DNA of 64,000 nt from the NCBI RefSeq assembly GCF_001434705.1, contig NZ_AZDJ01000022.1, positions 62,001-126,000 on the forward strand. The letters run 5' to 3'. The translations under genes were made by a program, and so were the position numbers. Under the pieces are notes generated by a model, which did not search any database, was not told where the DNA came from, and saw only the letters and a program-made list of their open reading frames with translations. Of this stretch, positions 17,967-26,105 are shown piece after piece (the stretch's first letter is position 1; each line of letters begins with the position of its first letter). The DNA comes from Lacticaseibacillus nasuensis JCM 17158. Its GTDB lineage: Bacteria > Bacillota > Bacilli > Lactobacillales > Lactobacillaceae.

Positions 17967-20776
17967 CGGCCCTCACCTCCACTCCGGAAGCGAATCATTA
18001 GCCCGCCGCCAAGTAATGCGGCGCTAAGGCCGATGACCACAGGCCACAACCAGCCGGTGCCGCCAGTGACCGGCAGCTGCCCTTTCTTGCGTTCGGCGAC
18101 GGTGATTGTGATAACATGGCCATCAATCTTCGCGGTGGCGTCAAAGCCGCCACCAAAGCTCACCTGAGGCGCGCCGGTGTCTGCCAACGTGATGGTTGCC
18201 TGGCCGGTTTGCGGCGCGTAGTCCTTGGGCGCGGCGGTTTCAACCAGCGTGTACGTGCCGGCGCCAAGATCCATCGCCGTCTTCGCCAAGCCTTGGGTAT
18301 CCGTGGTGAGGGGCCCGTCTGCTTGGCTGAGCGTCTGCTTGGACGCGCTGAGCGTGAACGTCGCGCCTGCCACTGGTTGGTGATCAGCATCGTCTTGTTT
18401 GATCAGCTTGACCTGCCACACCGGCGGATCCACTTGCTTGAAGTGCAACAGGTTGGTCCCCGTCACCCAAAACCCGGTTGCACTTGGCGCGGTGGTGGGC
18501 AGCGGCTGGCCGTCAGTCGTGGTCCACTCGCCAGCCTGACTGAGGATAAAGTGATAACGCGTCGCATCGCGGCGATACCCCGGCGGGCTTTGCGTTTCCT
18601 CAAGTGTATAGGTTCCAGGGCTCAACGCTTGGGTGTCGTTGTCGTTGCTGGTCAGCGTCGCCGTTTTATCGTCGGTCTGGGTGATGCCCCCGGCCGCTTT
18701 GGTGAGCGTGAACGTCGCCGCCAATGGCTCGCTGCCCGAATCCGTGCCAAACTTTTGCACCTGCAAGCCGTATTGGCGATTGGTCAAGCTGGCACTTTGT
18801 TGATTGTTGGTATTCACGGTATCGGTGAGCTGGCCGATAAAGGTGTTGGTGGCCACCACCGAGGAAGCCCCGAGCGTTTCGGTCACGCTATATTTGATCG
18901 GCTTGCTGGGATCGGCGTCTAGGGTCGCCAATTGTTTTTCTTCGGCCAAATCGGTGATGAGATAAGGCGAATATTTCCACGCCACCCAGTCCTGGAGCAG
19001 CCGCGTCTTCGACAAATTCAGCGCCGCGTTAGCTTTTGGTTCGTACACAGGCAGATGCGCAAAGACGGCCGTGCCGCTGCTGCCGTGAGTGGTCAGCGGC
19101 AACTTTATGTTGGTGGCAATGCCGTTGGCGGTCAGGGTCAGCTGGAGGTCAGGATAATGGTCGGTGTAAGGCGCGAGGTACTTTGCCAGCGGCGCCCATT
19201 TTTTCGTGACTGTAAAATCGGTGTATTCCTGCGTCAACTTGGTGTTGGCCACGGTGATGTCGTTGCCCCCGTTGAACAGCCGCATGGTCAGCGGCATGCG
19301 CACGCTGGAGTTATTGTTCATGTCGACGCTGTTGGCGGCAATCATCCCGTGCAAGTGTGCCGTCAACACGACATTGGCGGTGGGCGCCAGAATCGTCCCG
19401 GCAATAATATCGTTCCCGATTTTTAGCACGTGGTCGCCAAACTTGCCGCTGGGATCGCTAGGGAGCTTGGCGGCCGCCGGGACGTTGTAGTAGTTCCAGA
19501 TCACACGGCTATCCGCCGCTTCATTATCCAATTGCTTGCCGTTGGCGTCTTCGAGAATCACGTTAGGAAACGAGTAAGTCTTATCCAGCGAGTAGTCCGA
19601 GCAATCGACATTGATGATGACCGTGCCGGCATTGTCGCTGGTGGCGGCTGTCGAAATGCCCTTGATGATCAGCTGACTCAACGAGCCGCTGGCCCCAAGC
19701 GCAGTGGCGGCGGTCATGTTCAGATAAATCGCGTCGGCTTGGTTGGCGGTGACTTGGTGCATCACCGTGTCCAGCTGATAGCCGCTTGGCGCTTGGACTT
19801 CTTTGACCTGATAGGTGCCGGGTTGCGGCATGGCGTAGCGCGCCTGCCCGTAATCATCCGTCTTGAGCACCACGGGCTTGCCGGCCGCATCCAGATACCG
19901 CGTGCCGTCGCTGTTGTACAAATCAAACGCGACGCCGGCCAGTCCTTCACCGGCATCGCCAGCTTTATTGACCACGATGGGGTAACTGGGCTTAGCGCCA
20001 GTCACGTCATAAACGCGGTGATTCGAATCGCTGGCGGCAGTATCCTCCACCGCGCCGCGGGTTTGCGCTTGCGCGGCAAAGGTCGCCGACAGATTGGTGA
20101 GCCGGCCGAACTCGCTGGCAAAATCCAGATACGTCGTAGGGTCTTTGGTCACCTGGTGAATCACCGTGCTCGCCTGCATCCCGGTGAGGTCGCTGTCGTT
20201 GACCTGAATCCGATCGGGCTGGTGGTTGTCCGTCAACTTGACATCTGGGCCGAACACAATGAATGGGTTGGTCGTCACCCCGGCGCCAGGCAGCGCGGTA
20301 TTCAACCCCGGCGACTGCGGCAAGGCGTCGACTTGGCCAAAATAATACGGCTGCTCGGTGGCAACATCGTGAAAGTCACCGCCGCCAGCATTAAAGCTGC
20401 CAGAAGTTAAATTAATTTCTTGCGTGGCCACATTGCCGCTAAACGAATTTCCCGAAGTTAAATAGTTGGTGAAAATGTGGAACCGCTGCGCGGCACCGAA
20501 CTCGTCAAACCGCGCATCGTTGGTAATGGTATAGTCCGAGGCGGCTGGATCATCATGCGCCGCGTAGTAACTGTCGACTTGCGGCTTGATGGTCACGGCA
20601 TGCACACGCAAAAATGCGCCGGATCCAATCACGAACCCGGCGACGAACACGACAAGCTTCACCAGTTTGCGCCACGGCAACTGAAGGTGTTCTTTGTCCA
20701 AAACCGCCACTCCCAAACGTTTATCCGGCATGGTCGCGCGCTTACCAGCAGTGCGCGTCGCCCCCACGACACACAC
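17963..20776 (-). CDS. Pilus tip adhesin, anchor-A-like domain interrupted by a SpaA-like domain, LPVTG-anchored
   Basis: 937 residues from GTG 20776; ATG 20731 (922 residues) is an equally possible start, and neither has a strong ribosome site. Hydrophobic signal segment about 35-60. Residues ~85-250 and ~360-500 look like two halves of a choice-of-anchor-A adhesive domain (FDEFGAAQRFHIF; RVIWNYYNVP; IIAGTILAPTANV). Between them, ~266-352, sits a SpaA-like domain with YQVKEVQAPSGY. Further Cna-B-type domains follow (E-boxes YTLEETQSPPGY and YTLVETAAPKDY), then LPVTGG, a helix and a basic tail. No von Willebrand A domain is visible, unlike SpaC of L. rhamnosus GG. First gene of the operon. 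Confidence 0.88.
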   Translation of the reverse strand: MCVVGATRTAGKRATMPDKRLGVAVLDKEHLQLPWRKLVKLVVFVAGFVIGSGAFLRVHAVTIKPQVDSYYAAHDDPAASDYTITNDARFDEFGAAQRFHIFTNYLTSGNSFSGNVATQEINLTSGSFNAGGGDFHDVATEQPYYFGQVDALPQSPGLNTALPGAGVTTNPFIVFGPDVKLTDNHQPDRIQVNDSDLTGMQASTVIHQVTKDPTTYLDFASEFGRLTNLSATFAAQAQTRGAVEDTAASDSNHRVYDVTGAKPSYPIVVNKAGDAGEGLAGVAFDLYNSDGTRYLDAAGKPVVLKTDDYGQARYAMPQPGTYQVKEVQAPSGYQLDTVMHQVTANQADAIYLNMTAATALGASGSLSQLIIKGISTAATSDNAGTVIINVDCSDYSLDKTYSFPNVILEDANGKQLDNEAADSRVIWNYYNVPAAAKLPSDPSGKFGDHVLKIGNDIIAGTILAPTANVVLTAHLHGMIAANSVDMNNNSSVRMPLTMRLFNGGNDITVANTKLTQEYTDFTVTKKWAPLAKYLAPYTDHYPDLQLTLTANGIATNIKLPLTTHGSSGTAVFAHLPVYEPKANAALNLSKTRLLQDWVAWKYSPYLITDLAEEKQLATLDADPSKPIKYSVTETLGASSVVATNTFIGQLTDTVNTNNQQSASLTNRQYGLQVQKFGTDSGSEPLAATFTLTKAAGGITQTDDKTATLTSNDNDTQALSPGTYTLEETQSPPGYRRDATRYHFILSQAGEWTTTDGQPLPTTAPSATGFWVTGTNLLHFKQVDPPVWQVKLIKQDDADHQPVAGATFTLSASKQTLSQADGPLTTDTQGLAKTAMDLGAGTYTLVETAAPKDYAPQTGQATITLADTGAPQVSFGGGFDATAKIDGHVITITVAERKKGQLPVTGGTGWLWPVVIGLSAALLGGGLMIRFRSGGEGR

Positions 20777-21124
20777 TGCCTCAACGCTTCCAGCAATTCG
20801 GATGCTGCAATTAGCGCAGAGCGCTGATCACATGATGTTACTTCACATTCTCACAATTTTCGGGTAAAGTCTAGCGATCCTCGCCCCGTCTTGACGCCTT
20901 TGCTGACTCAGGTGAGCAAATTGGTCTTGAAGCTCATTTAAACCGATAAGAATATTTCAGGCCACCCCACCTTTGGCGCATTGCGAAGGGGCAAAGGGTT
21001 GGCCAAACCGCGGTTAGCCCGCGATTCGCGGGTATATTCGTGAAGAATATTTTTGTATATTTGAATCGGGCATTTTTCTAAAACTTTTTTTCAAAACTAC
21101 CGCGCTGAGCCGGCCGCGGCACAC
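20777..21124 (-). other. Gene-free leader and promoter region of the pilus operon
   Basis: Between the pilus operon and the tsaE terminator lie about 350 bases with no supported gene. The part at 21030-21100 is strongly A/T rich, in contrast to the rest of the window, and holds a candidate promoter. A small hairpin (CCCGCG and CGCGGG around ATT, 21018-21032) lies just below it. A transcript from that promoter would have an untranslated leader of roughly 270-300 bases. Confidence 0.5.
21054..21082 (-). promoter_or_regulatory. Candidate promoter of the pilus operon
   Basis: On the minus strand TTTAGA (21077-21082) and TATACA (21054-21059) are spaced by 17 bases inside the A/T-rich tract. Each hexamer matches four of six consensus bases. 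Confidence 0.4.
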
Positions 21125-21156
21125 AAAAACCCCCGAGCCAACGAGTGGCTCGAGGG
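21125..21156 (-). terminator. Rho-independent terminator after tsaE
   Basis: Stem CCCTCGAGCCA with TGGCTCGGGGG, loop CTCGT, then TTTTTG on the minus strand. It ends the ung-pta-tsaE unit just past the tsaE stop. Confidence 0.9.
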
Positions 21157-21167
21157 CAATTGCCGCT

Positions 21168-21614
21168 TTAGCGAATTGCGGCCAACGCCTGGTATTTCGC
21201 CCCATGCGCGGTCAGCTTGACGATTCGCTTGGCGTCGTCAGCCGGGTCCTTTGTGATCTGCACCAACAAGTAGGCTTCGGGCATGGCCACACCGAGAAAC
21301 TGTGGCCACTCGACGACGCTCACCCCGTCGCCTTCAAAGTATTCCTCTAGGCCCAGGTCCGCCGCCCCGCCATGTTCCAGGCGATAAATGTCCATGTGGT
21401 ACAACGGCAAGCGGCCAGATTCGTATTCGCGGACGATGGTAAACGTTGGGCTTTTGATGACCTCTTGGATGCCCAACCCGCGGGCGAGGCCCTTCGTGAA
21501 GCTCGTTTTGCCCGCGCCGAGGTCGCCGTCAAGCAGCAGCACCGCACCGGGCTGAAGCTGCGGGGCGAGCCGCTCAGCGTAAGCTTGTAAGGCAGATTCA
21601 TTGGCAAATTCCAT
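21168..21614 (-). CDS. tsaE: tRNA threonylcarbamoyladenosine biosynthesis ATPase TsaE
   Basis: 148 residues, the usual length. Walker A GDLGAGKTSFTKG, switch region SPTFTIVREY, HMDIYRLEH and VVEWPQFL are all TsaE (YdiB) features. With TsaB, TsaC and TsaD it makes the t6A37 modification on ANN-reading tRNAs. It follows pta by eight bases, an arrangement common in lactobacilli. Confidence 0.95.
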   Translation of the reverse strand: MEFANESALQAYAERLAPQLQPGAVLLLDGDLGAGKTSFTKGLARGLGIQEVIKSPTFTIVREYESGRLPLYHMDIYRLEHGGAADLGLEEYFEGDGVSVVEWPQFLGVAMPEAYLLVQITKDPADDAKRIVKLTAHGAKYQALAAIR

Positions 21615-21622
21615 GGTGACTC

Positions 21623-22600
21623 CTATTCGATCAAATTCTGGGCGGCCGTGATGATGGCCAGCTTGTACACGTCTTCCTCATTGGCGCCGCGAGACAGGTC
21701 GGACACCGGCTTATTGAGGCCTTGCAAAATCGGCCCGATTGCCTCGAAGTTGCCGAAGCGCTGGGCGATTTTGTAGCCGATGTTGCCGGATTGCAGGTCC
21801 GGGAAGATGAACACCGTGGCGTTGCCCGCCACCGGTGAGGCCGGCGCCTTGAGCTTGGCCACCGTTGGCACGAAGGCGGCGTCGAATTGCAACTCGCCGT
21901 CTAGCGCCAACTCCGGCGCCAGCTCGTGCGCCCGAGCCGTGGCCGCAACGACCTTATCGACTTGCGGCGCCTTAGCGGAACCCTTGGTGGAAAACGACAG
22001 CATGGCGACTTTCGGGTCGATGTCGAACAACGCCGCGGTTTTCGCCGACTCCACGGCGATTTCGGCCAGCTCCTGCGCGTCGGGGTCGATGTTGATGGCG
22101 TTATCGGCAAACAAATAGCGCTCGTCGCGCCCGCGCTGCATGATAAACGCGCCGCTGGTCCGCGACACCCCCGGCCGGGTCTTGATGATTTGCAGCGCCG
22201 GGCGCACGGTGTCGGCAGTGGAGTGCACGGCGCCGCTGACCATGCCATCGGCTTCGTCCATGTACACCAGCATCGTGCCGAAATAATTCGGGTCTTGCAC
22301 TTGCTGCTCGGCTTGTTCTGGGGTGGCCTTGCCCTTGCGCCGCGCCACAAACGCCGCCACCATGTCATCATGCAGCGGGTCATTGGTCGGATCGCGCAAC
22401 GTCACGCGGGAGAGATCAAAGCCCGCCGTGGTGGCCGCCGCCGTGATCGCCGCCGGGTCGCCGAGCAAGGTCGGTTGAATCAAGCCGTCAGAGGCGAGGC
22501 GCACGGCTGCGCCAATAATACGGGCATCGGTGCCTTCGGGAAAGACGATGCGCAGGTGTTTGCCGTCAATTTTCTTGCGTAAACTCTCAAACAGGTCCAA
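21623..22600 (-). CDS. pta: Phosphate acetyltransferase
   Basis: 325 residues. The start MDLFESLRKKIDGKHLRIVFPEGTD and the late SGNIGYKIAQRFGNFEAIGPILQG are standard for Pta, which interconverts acetyl-CoA and acetyl phosphate. GGAGGGATC precedes the ATG. In lactobacilli it links pyruvate dissimilation to ATP formation through acetate kinase (not in this window). It has its own promoter and a cre-like site, so catabolite control is likely. It may also receive read-through from ung. Confidence 0.96.
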   Translation of the reverse strand: MDLFESLRKKIDGKHLRIVFPEGTDARIIGAAVRLASDGLIQPTLLGDPAAITAAATTAGFDLSRVTLRDPTNDPLHDDMVAAFVARRKGKATPEQAEQQVQDPNYFGTMLVYMDEADGMVSGAVHSTADTVRPALQIIKTRPGVSRTSGAFIMQRGRDERYLFADNAINIDPDAQELAEIAVESAKTAALFDIDPKVAMLSFSTKGSAKAPQVDKVVAATARAHELAPELALDGELQFDAAFVPTVAKLKAPASPVAGNATVFIFPDLQSGNIGYKIAQRFGNFEAIGPILQGLNKPVSDLSRGANEEDVYKLAIITAAQNLIE

Positions 22601-22617
22601 GGTGATCCCTCCATTAT

Positions 22618-22631
22618 TAAAAGCGTTTTCT
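22618..22631. promoter_or_regulatory. cre-like site (CcpA) upstream of pta
   Basis: The 14-mer TAAAAGCGTTTTCT differs at two outer positions from the cre consensus of the form TGAAAGCGTTTTCA. It lies 18-31 bases before the pta start and downstream of the promoter, a position that usually means repression. CcpA binding is inference. Confidence 0.55.
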
Positions 22632-22640
22632 TACCGTGCC

Positions 22641-22669
22641 ATCATACCTGATTGTGCAAGGCGACACAA
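22641..22669 (-). promoter_or_regulatory. Promoter of pta
   Basis: Minus-strand TTGTGT (22664-22669) and TATGAT (22641-22646) with a 17-base spacer, directly beside the ung stop codon. Confidence 0.65.
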
Positions 22670-22672
22670 GCG

Positions 22673-23350
22673 TCACGGCGTGGTCGGCAGCCGCCAGTCG
22701 ATGGGCTGCTCCCCCATTTGCTGCAGCAGCGCATTGGTCGTGGAAAATGGTTTGCTGCCGAAGAACCCGCGATATGCGGACAGCGGACTGGGATGCGGCG
22801 CGGTGACCACGCCGTTTTTGGTTTGGTCGATGAGCGGCAGCTTGGCCTTGGCCGCGCTGCCCCAAAGAATAAACACCACGCCGCCACGGTCGGCCAACGC
22901 CGCGATTGCCGCGTCGGTCAGCGTCTCCCAGCCGTGGTGCTGATGGGAATTGGCGGCGCCGGCGCGCACGGTGAGCACCGTGTTCAACAGCAACACGCCT
23001 TGCTCGGCCCAAGCCTTGAGGTAGCCATGGGTCACCGGCGCGATGCCGAGGTCGCTTTGCAACTCTTTGTAGATATTTTGCAGCGACGGCGGCAGCGGCA
23101 CGCCTGGCGCCACGGCAAAGCTCGCCCCGACAGCTTGGCCGGGGTTGTGGTACGGGTCTTGGCCGAGAATCACGACCTTGGTGTCGGCAAAGCTGGTCCA
23201 TTCAAAGGCCTGGAAAATGTGGTGCATCTCCGGATACACCTGATGGCTCGCGTATTCCGCCTTGAGAAATTGGTGTAACTGCGCGTATTCGGGGCCGGCA
23301 AACACCGGCGCCAACACCGTTTGCCAGTCGTTATGAATCAATGTCTTCAT
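22673..23350 (-). CDS. ung: Uracil-DNA glycosylase, family 1
   Basis: 225 residues, the normal size. The water-activating loop [22 protein letters not shown], and the His loop [11 protein letters not shown] are conserved. GGAGGTG precedes the ATG. Ung removes uracil from DNA as the first step of base-excision repair. It is transcribed leftward from the palindromic promoter it shares with the HAD gene, and is followed by pta. Confidence 0.97.
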   Translation of the reverse strand: MKTLIHNDWQTVLAPVFAGPEYAQLHQFLKAEYASHQVYPEMHHIFQAFEWTSFADTKVVILGQDPYHNPGQAVGASFAVAPGVPLPPSLQNIYKELQSDLGIAPVTHGYLKAWAEQGVLLLNTVLTVRAGAANSHQHHGWETLTDAAIAALADRGGVVFILWGSAAKAKLPLIDQTKNGVVTAPHPSPLSAYRGFFGSKPFSTTNALLQQMGEQPIDWRLPTTP

Positions 23351-23371
23351 CGCGCACCTCCATTGGTGACT

Positions 23372-23402
23372 AGTTTAACGCAAGCCGCGCATGCGTTAAA
23401 CT
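23372..23402. promoter_or_regulatory. Symmetric bidirectional promoter between ung and the HAD gene
   Basis: A perfect inverted repeat with 11-bp arms (AGTTTAACGCA and TGCGTTAAACT) and a 9-base spacer. On each strand one arm provides a TAAACT -10 hexamer and the other a TTTAAC -35-like hexamer, spaced exactly 17 bases. Start sites would fall about 15-18 bases from each gene. Confidence 0.65.
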
Positions 23403-23426
23403 GGTAGAAAGGAAAGGAGCCACGAC

Positions 23427-24320
23427 ATGATCAACCTGATTGCTTCAGACATGGACGGAACCTTGCTCAACGACCAAATGGCGGTGTCCGCCGGCAACGC
23501 CGCCGCGATTCGGCGCGCGCAGGCCGCGGGCATCACCTTTATGGTCGCCACCGGCCGCGGGCTCAGCGAAGCCCAGCCGCTAATTGCCGCCCACGATTTG
23601 ACCGTGGGCTTCATCACGCTAAACGGGGCCATGGTGTATGACGAAGCCGGCCAGCCCGTCGTCAACCTCCCCTTGGGGCAAGCGGCCTTGACGCGCACCT
23701 TGCAGGCGCTCACCGCGGCAGGGTTATACTATGAACTCGTCACTAACCGCGGCATTTTCTCCAACAGCCGCAGCGAGCGGCTGCACAACGTCGCCGCGCT
23801 GCTGGTCGCGCTGAACCCCGGCACGCCGATGGCCATCGCCCTCGACTTGGCCAACGCGCGGTTGGAGTTGATGAACATCAACTACGTCGCCGACTACGCC
23901 TCGGTGTTGGCCACGCCAGGCACCAGCGTGATGAAGGTGCTGGCCTTTGCCTCGGGCGACCCGGCGCGGCTGGCGCCGGCCAAGGCGGCCTTGGCTCAAG
24001 ATCCAGCCCTCGTGTTGACCAGCAGCGCCCCCAATAATCTCGAAATCAACAACGTCGCGGCGCAAAAAGGCACCGCGCTGACGGCCTACGCCAAGCAGCG
24101 CGGCATCGCGCCGACTGGCATCATGGCCATCGGCGACAACTATAACGATGAATCGATGATTCGCGCGGCCAAGTACGGCGTGGCCATGGGCAACGCGGTG
24201 CCGGCGATTACCCAACTCGCCTGGCGCCAAACCGGCCGCAACACCGCAGACGGCGTGGCCACGGCAATCGATTGGGCCATCGCCATGAATCAGGAGGCGC
24301 AACATGGCACTGTACATTGA
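23427..24320 (+). CDS. Cof-type HAD-superfamily phosphatase
   Basis: 297 residues; ATG 23427 after AAAGGAG. The catalytic DMDGTLLND at the N-terminus, the motif-II-like TLNGAMV, Lys region NNVAAQKGTAL and MAIGDNYNDESMI define a Cof/SupH subfamily HAD enzyme with a C2B cap. Such enzymes dephosphorylate sugar phosphates or cofactors in the cytoplasm; the substrate is not evident. The last 17 bases overlap the next gene. Confidence 0.9.
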   Translation: MINLIASDMDGTLLNDQMAVSAGNAAAIRRAQAAGITFMVATGRGLSEAQPLIAAHDLTVGFITLNGAMVYDEAGQPVVNLPLGQAALTRTLQALTAAGLYYELVTNRGIFSNSRSERLHNVAALLVALNPGTPMAIALDLANARLELMNINYVADYASVLATPGTSVMKVLAFASGDPARLAPAKAALAQDPALVLTSSAPNNLEINNVAAQKGTALTAYAKQRGIAPTGIMAIGDNYNDESMIRAAKYGVAMGNAVPAITQLAWRQTGRNTADGVATAIDWAIAMNQEAQHGTVH

Positions 24321-24819
24321 TGCGCAATCACTCAAAGACGCCGGCATGAGCGTGGTCAAAGACGAGCACGGCCAGCCGCGCTATATTCTCACCGGCCGCC
24401 ACGGCTTGGCCAACGAAGGCTATATTTTACACACCATCAGCGGCACGGAGCTGGGCGAGTTGCGCCAGCGCAGCGTCGGGTTGTCCCCGACCTTCGACTT
24501 GTCGGTGAACCACGCGCGGGTCGGGTCAATCAAAAAAGTCTTCGGCGTGTGGCGCGAGTTTATTTTCGTCTCCGGGTTGAACTGGCTGGTCATCGGCAAT
24601 TTATTGGCCAATCAGTACCACATCTATCACGGGGTCAAAAGCGTGACGACGATCGCCAGCGTCGGCACCGCCAGCAACACCGTGTTCAAAATCGCCATCA
24701 CCGAAACGCGCGACGTCCCGGCGGCATTGTTGATCGCCGCCATCTTGGACCACTGGCGGCAAAGCCACCTGGCCAACCCGCTGGTCCGCCACGACGTCGG
24801 CATGTCCTACGGGGTGTGA
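24304..24819 (+). CDS. LURP-one/YxjI-like (tubby C-terminal-like fold) protein
   Basis: 171 residues; ATG 24304 with AGGAGG upstream. The pattern RYILTGRHGLANEGYILHTISGTELGELRQ, then a beta-rich middle and YHIYHGVKSV, resembles the YxjI/LURP-one-related family. The C-terminal segment ALLIAAILDHWRQS is hydrophobic and may associate with membrane, as in scramblase relatives. Function is unknown. It is translationally coupled to the HAD gene. Confidence 0.65.
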   Translation: MALYIDAQSLKDAGMSVVKDEHGQPRYILTGRHGLANEGYILHTISGTELGELRQRSVGLSPTFDLSVNHARVGSIKKVFGVWREFIFVSGLNWLVIGNLLANQYHIYHGVKSVTTIASVGTASNTVFKIAITETRDVPAALLIAAILDHWRQSHLANPLVRHDVGMSYGV

Positions 24820-25262
24820 CGTGAACATTTAATGCGCCCGAGACAGGCACATTCGTGAACGCCCCAAAAACGCGGATTGGATACAGCGTGCATAAACCTA
24901 AAATGCCCCAGGTGGGCACTGTATATTTGGCATAAAGTGCCCATGAAGAACTTTTTGCTTGGCCCAACCCTTGCGCCTTACGCGCCGTTGGGCTAGCGCG
25001 ATTGGCGGGCAGTAAACGCCGCGGGCGAGAGCGCTGCATACGACCACGCAGCTGGACAATCGGGCAGCTGCGGTCACTCAGCGCGGCTAAATTTTCGCCA
25101 AAAACGCAGGAAAGCCTTGTGGGCCAAGGCTTTCCTGCGTTTTTTTAGGGCCCAAAATTCCCGGTTTTTCGCCGGTTTGTGCGCAATTATTCGCGTAAAT
25201 GCTGAGAAAAATTGACCACTAAAATTGGTCGCGCTTTGCCTCGCGACCGCCCCCGCTTCGCC
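24820..25262. other. Gene-free stretch with inverted repeats and a strong terminator
   Basis: 443 bases without a supported gene. It contains an 8-bp inverted repeat (TGGGCACT/AGTGCCCA, 24913-24943), a nested stem-loop (GCCCAAC/GTTGGGC, 24962-24993, with an inner GCGC stem), and a terminator at 25105-25146. The stems suggest a structured 3' untranslated region or a small RNA; no clear promoter is seen. Confidence 0.4.
25105..25146. terminator. Strong bidirectional Rho-independent terminator
   Basis: Perfect 15-bp stem (25105-25119 with 25125-25139, loop TGGGC), seven T on the plus strand and five on the minus. It stands between the LURP-like gene and the convergent GNAT gene. Confidence 0.92.
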
Positions 25263-25841
25263 TCACTGACCATCTTTCGGCTTTGGCAATGGCTTGGTGA
25301 GGTGCTTGTAGCGGTGACTGCCGATCATCAGCGTGCCGCTGTCTCCGTAACCGACGCGCCGATACAACCGCTCGGCCCGCGGATTGGTTTCATCGACGTT
25401 CAGGCTCAAGCACCGCGCGCCGGTTTTGGCCGCGTGCGGCTCGATCTGCGTCAATAGCTGGGTGGCCACGCCATGGCCGCGGGCGCTAGGCGCCACGGCC
25501 AGCGTGTCGACGTACCACTCGCCGGGATAAGTTTCGCTGTCGGGAAACAACTCGTGCGTTAAGCCCAGCTTGGGCAACAGCGGCGCAAAGGCGTCGTCGA
25601 TGTGGGCCTCAGCCGAATGCGGGTAGCCGACGAGAATGCCATCGATGCCACCGGTGCCTTCGTGGACCAGCGTCTGCGGGTAACCATAGCGGTAAGTCGG
25701 CAGCAAAAAGGCTTGTTCAAATAACGGGTACAACTCGCGCTTAGGCAGCGCCATCAGCGCCGGAATTTCCATTTCTTCAAAAACGATGTCGATTAACGGC
25801 ACGACAGCTGCGGCATCGTCTGGGGTACTTGGTCGAATCAT
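25263..25841 (-). CDS. GNAT-family N-acetyltransferase
   Basis: 192 residues. The acetyl-CoA loop is VDTLAVAPSARGHGVATQLL (motif A, R-G-H-G-V-A) and the late LNVDETNPRAERLYRRVGY is motif B. The acceptor is not evident; similar proteins acetylate small amines or peptide ends. Single-gene unit on the minus strand, divergent from the ABC importer operon. Confidence 0.87.
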   Translation of the reverse strand: MIRPSTPDDAAAVVPLIDIVFEEMEIPALMALPKRELYPLFEQAFLLPTYRYGYPQTLVHEGTGGIDGILVGYPHSAEAHIDDAFAPLLPKLGLTHELFPDSETYPGEWYVDTLAVAPSARGHGVATQLLTQIEPHAAKTGARCLSLNVDETNPRAERLYRRVGYGDSGTLMIGSHRYKHLTKPLPKPKDGQ

Positions 25842-26030
25842 GTGCTCACCTCTCTAGCCTCATTATACCGAAAAAACTGCGGCGCACAGCTGCATTTCTG
25901 GAAGACATCCCCCGGCAAAAGAAATACAATAATGAAGTGGTGGCACGGTTGGCGACCATGAACGCAATTATATTAGGATATTAGCGAACAGACTAGATGC
26001 TGTGGCCGGGTTTGTGAATCACCCCACATC

Positions 26031-26059
26031 TTGTGCTCATGAGTTTGGTCTGCTACGAT
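26031..26059 (+). promoter_or_regulatory. Candidate promoter of the ABC importer operon
   Basis: TTGTGC (26031-26036) and TACGAT (26054-26059) with a 17-base spacer. Just below it, GGTGC and GCACC flank TGAG, a small hairpin or operator. Confidence 0.5.
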
Positions 26060-26105
26060 ATTGATGGTGCTGAGGCACCAGGGCAAGTAGAAAAGGAGTA
26101 CCGGG

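Noticed and set aside
20731-20776. Single best start for the tip adhesin
   Set aside because: Neither GTG 20776 nor ATG 20731 has a strong ribosome site, so I kept the longer frame and left the choice open.
26031-26105. cre site before the ABC importer operon
   Set aside because: I searched the leader for a cre-type sequence, as such operons are often CcpA-controlled, and found none that fits.
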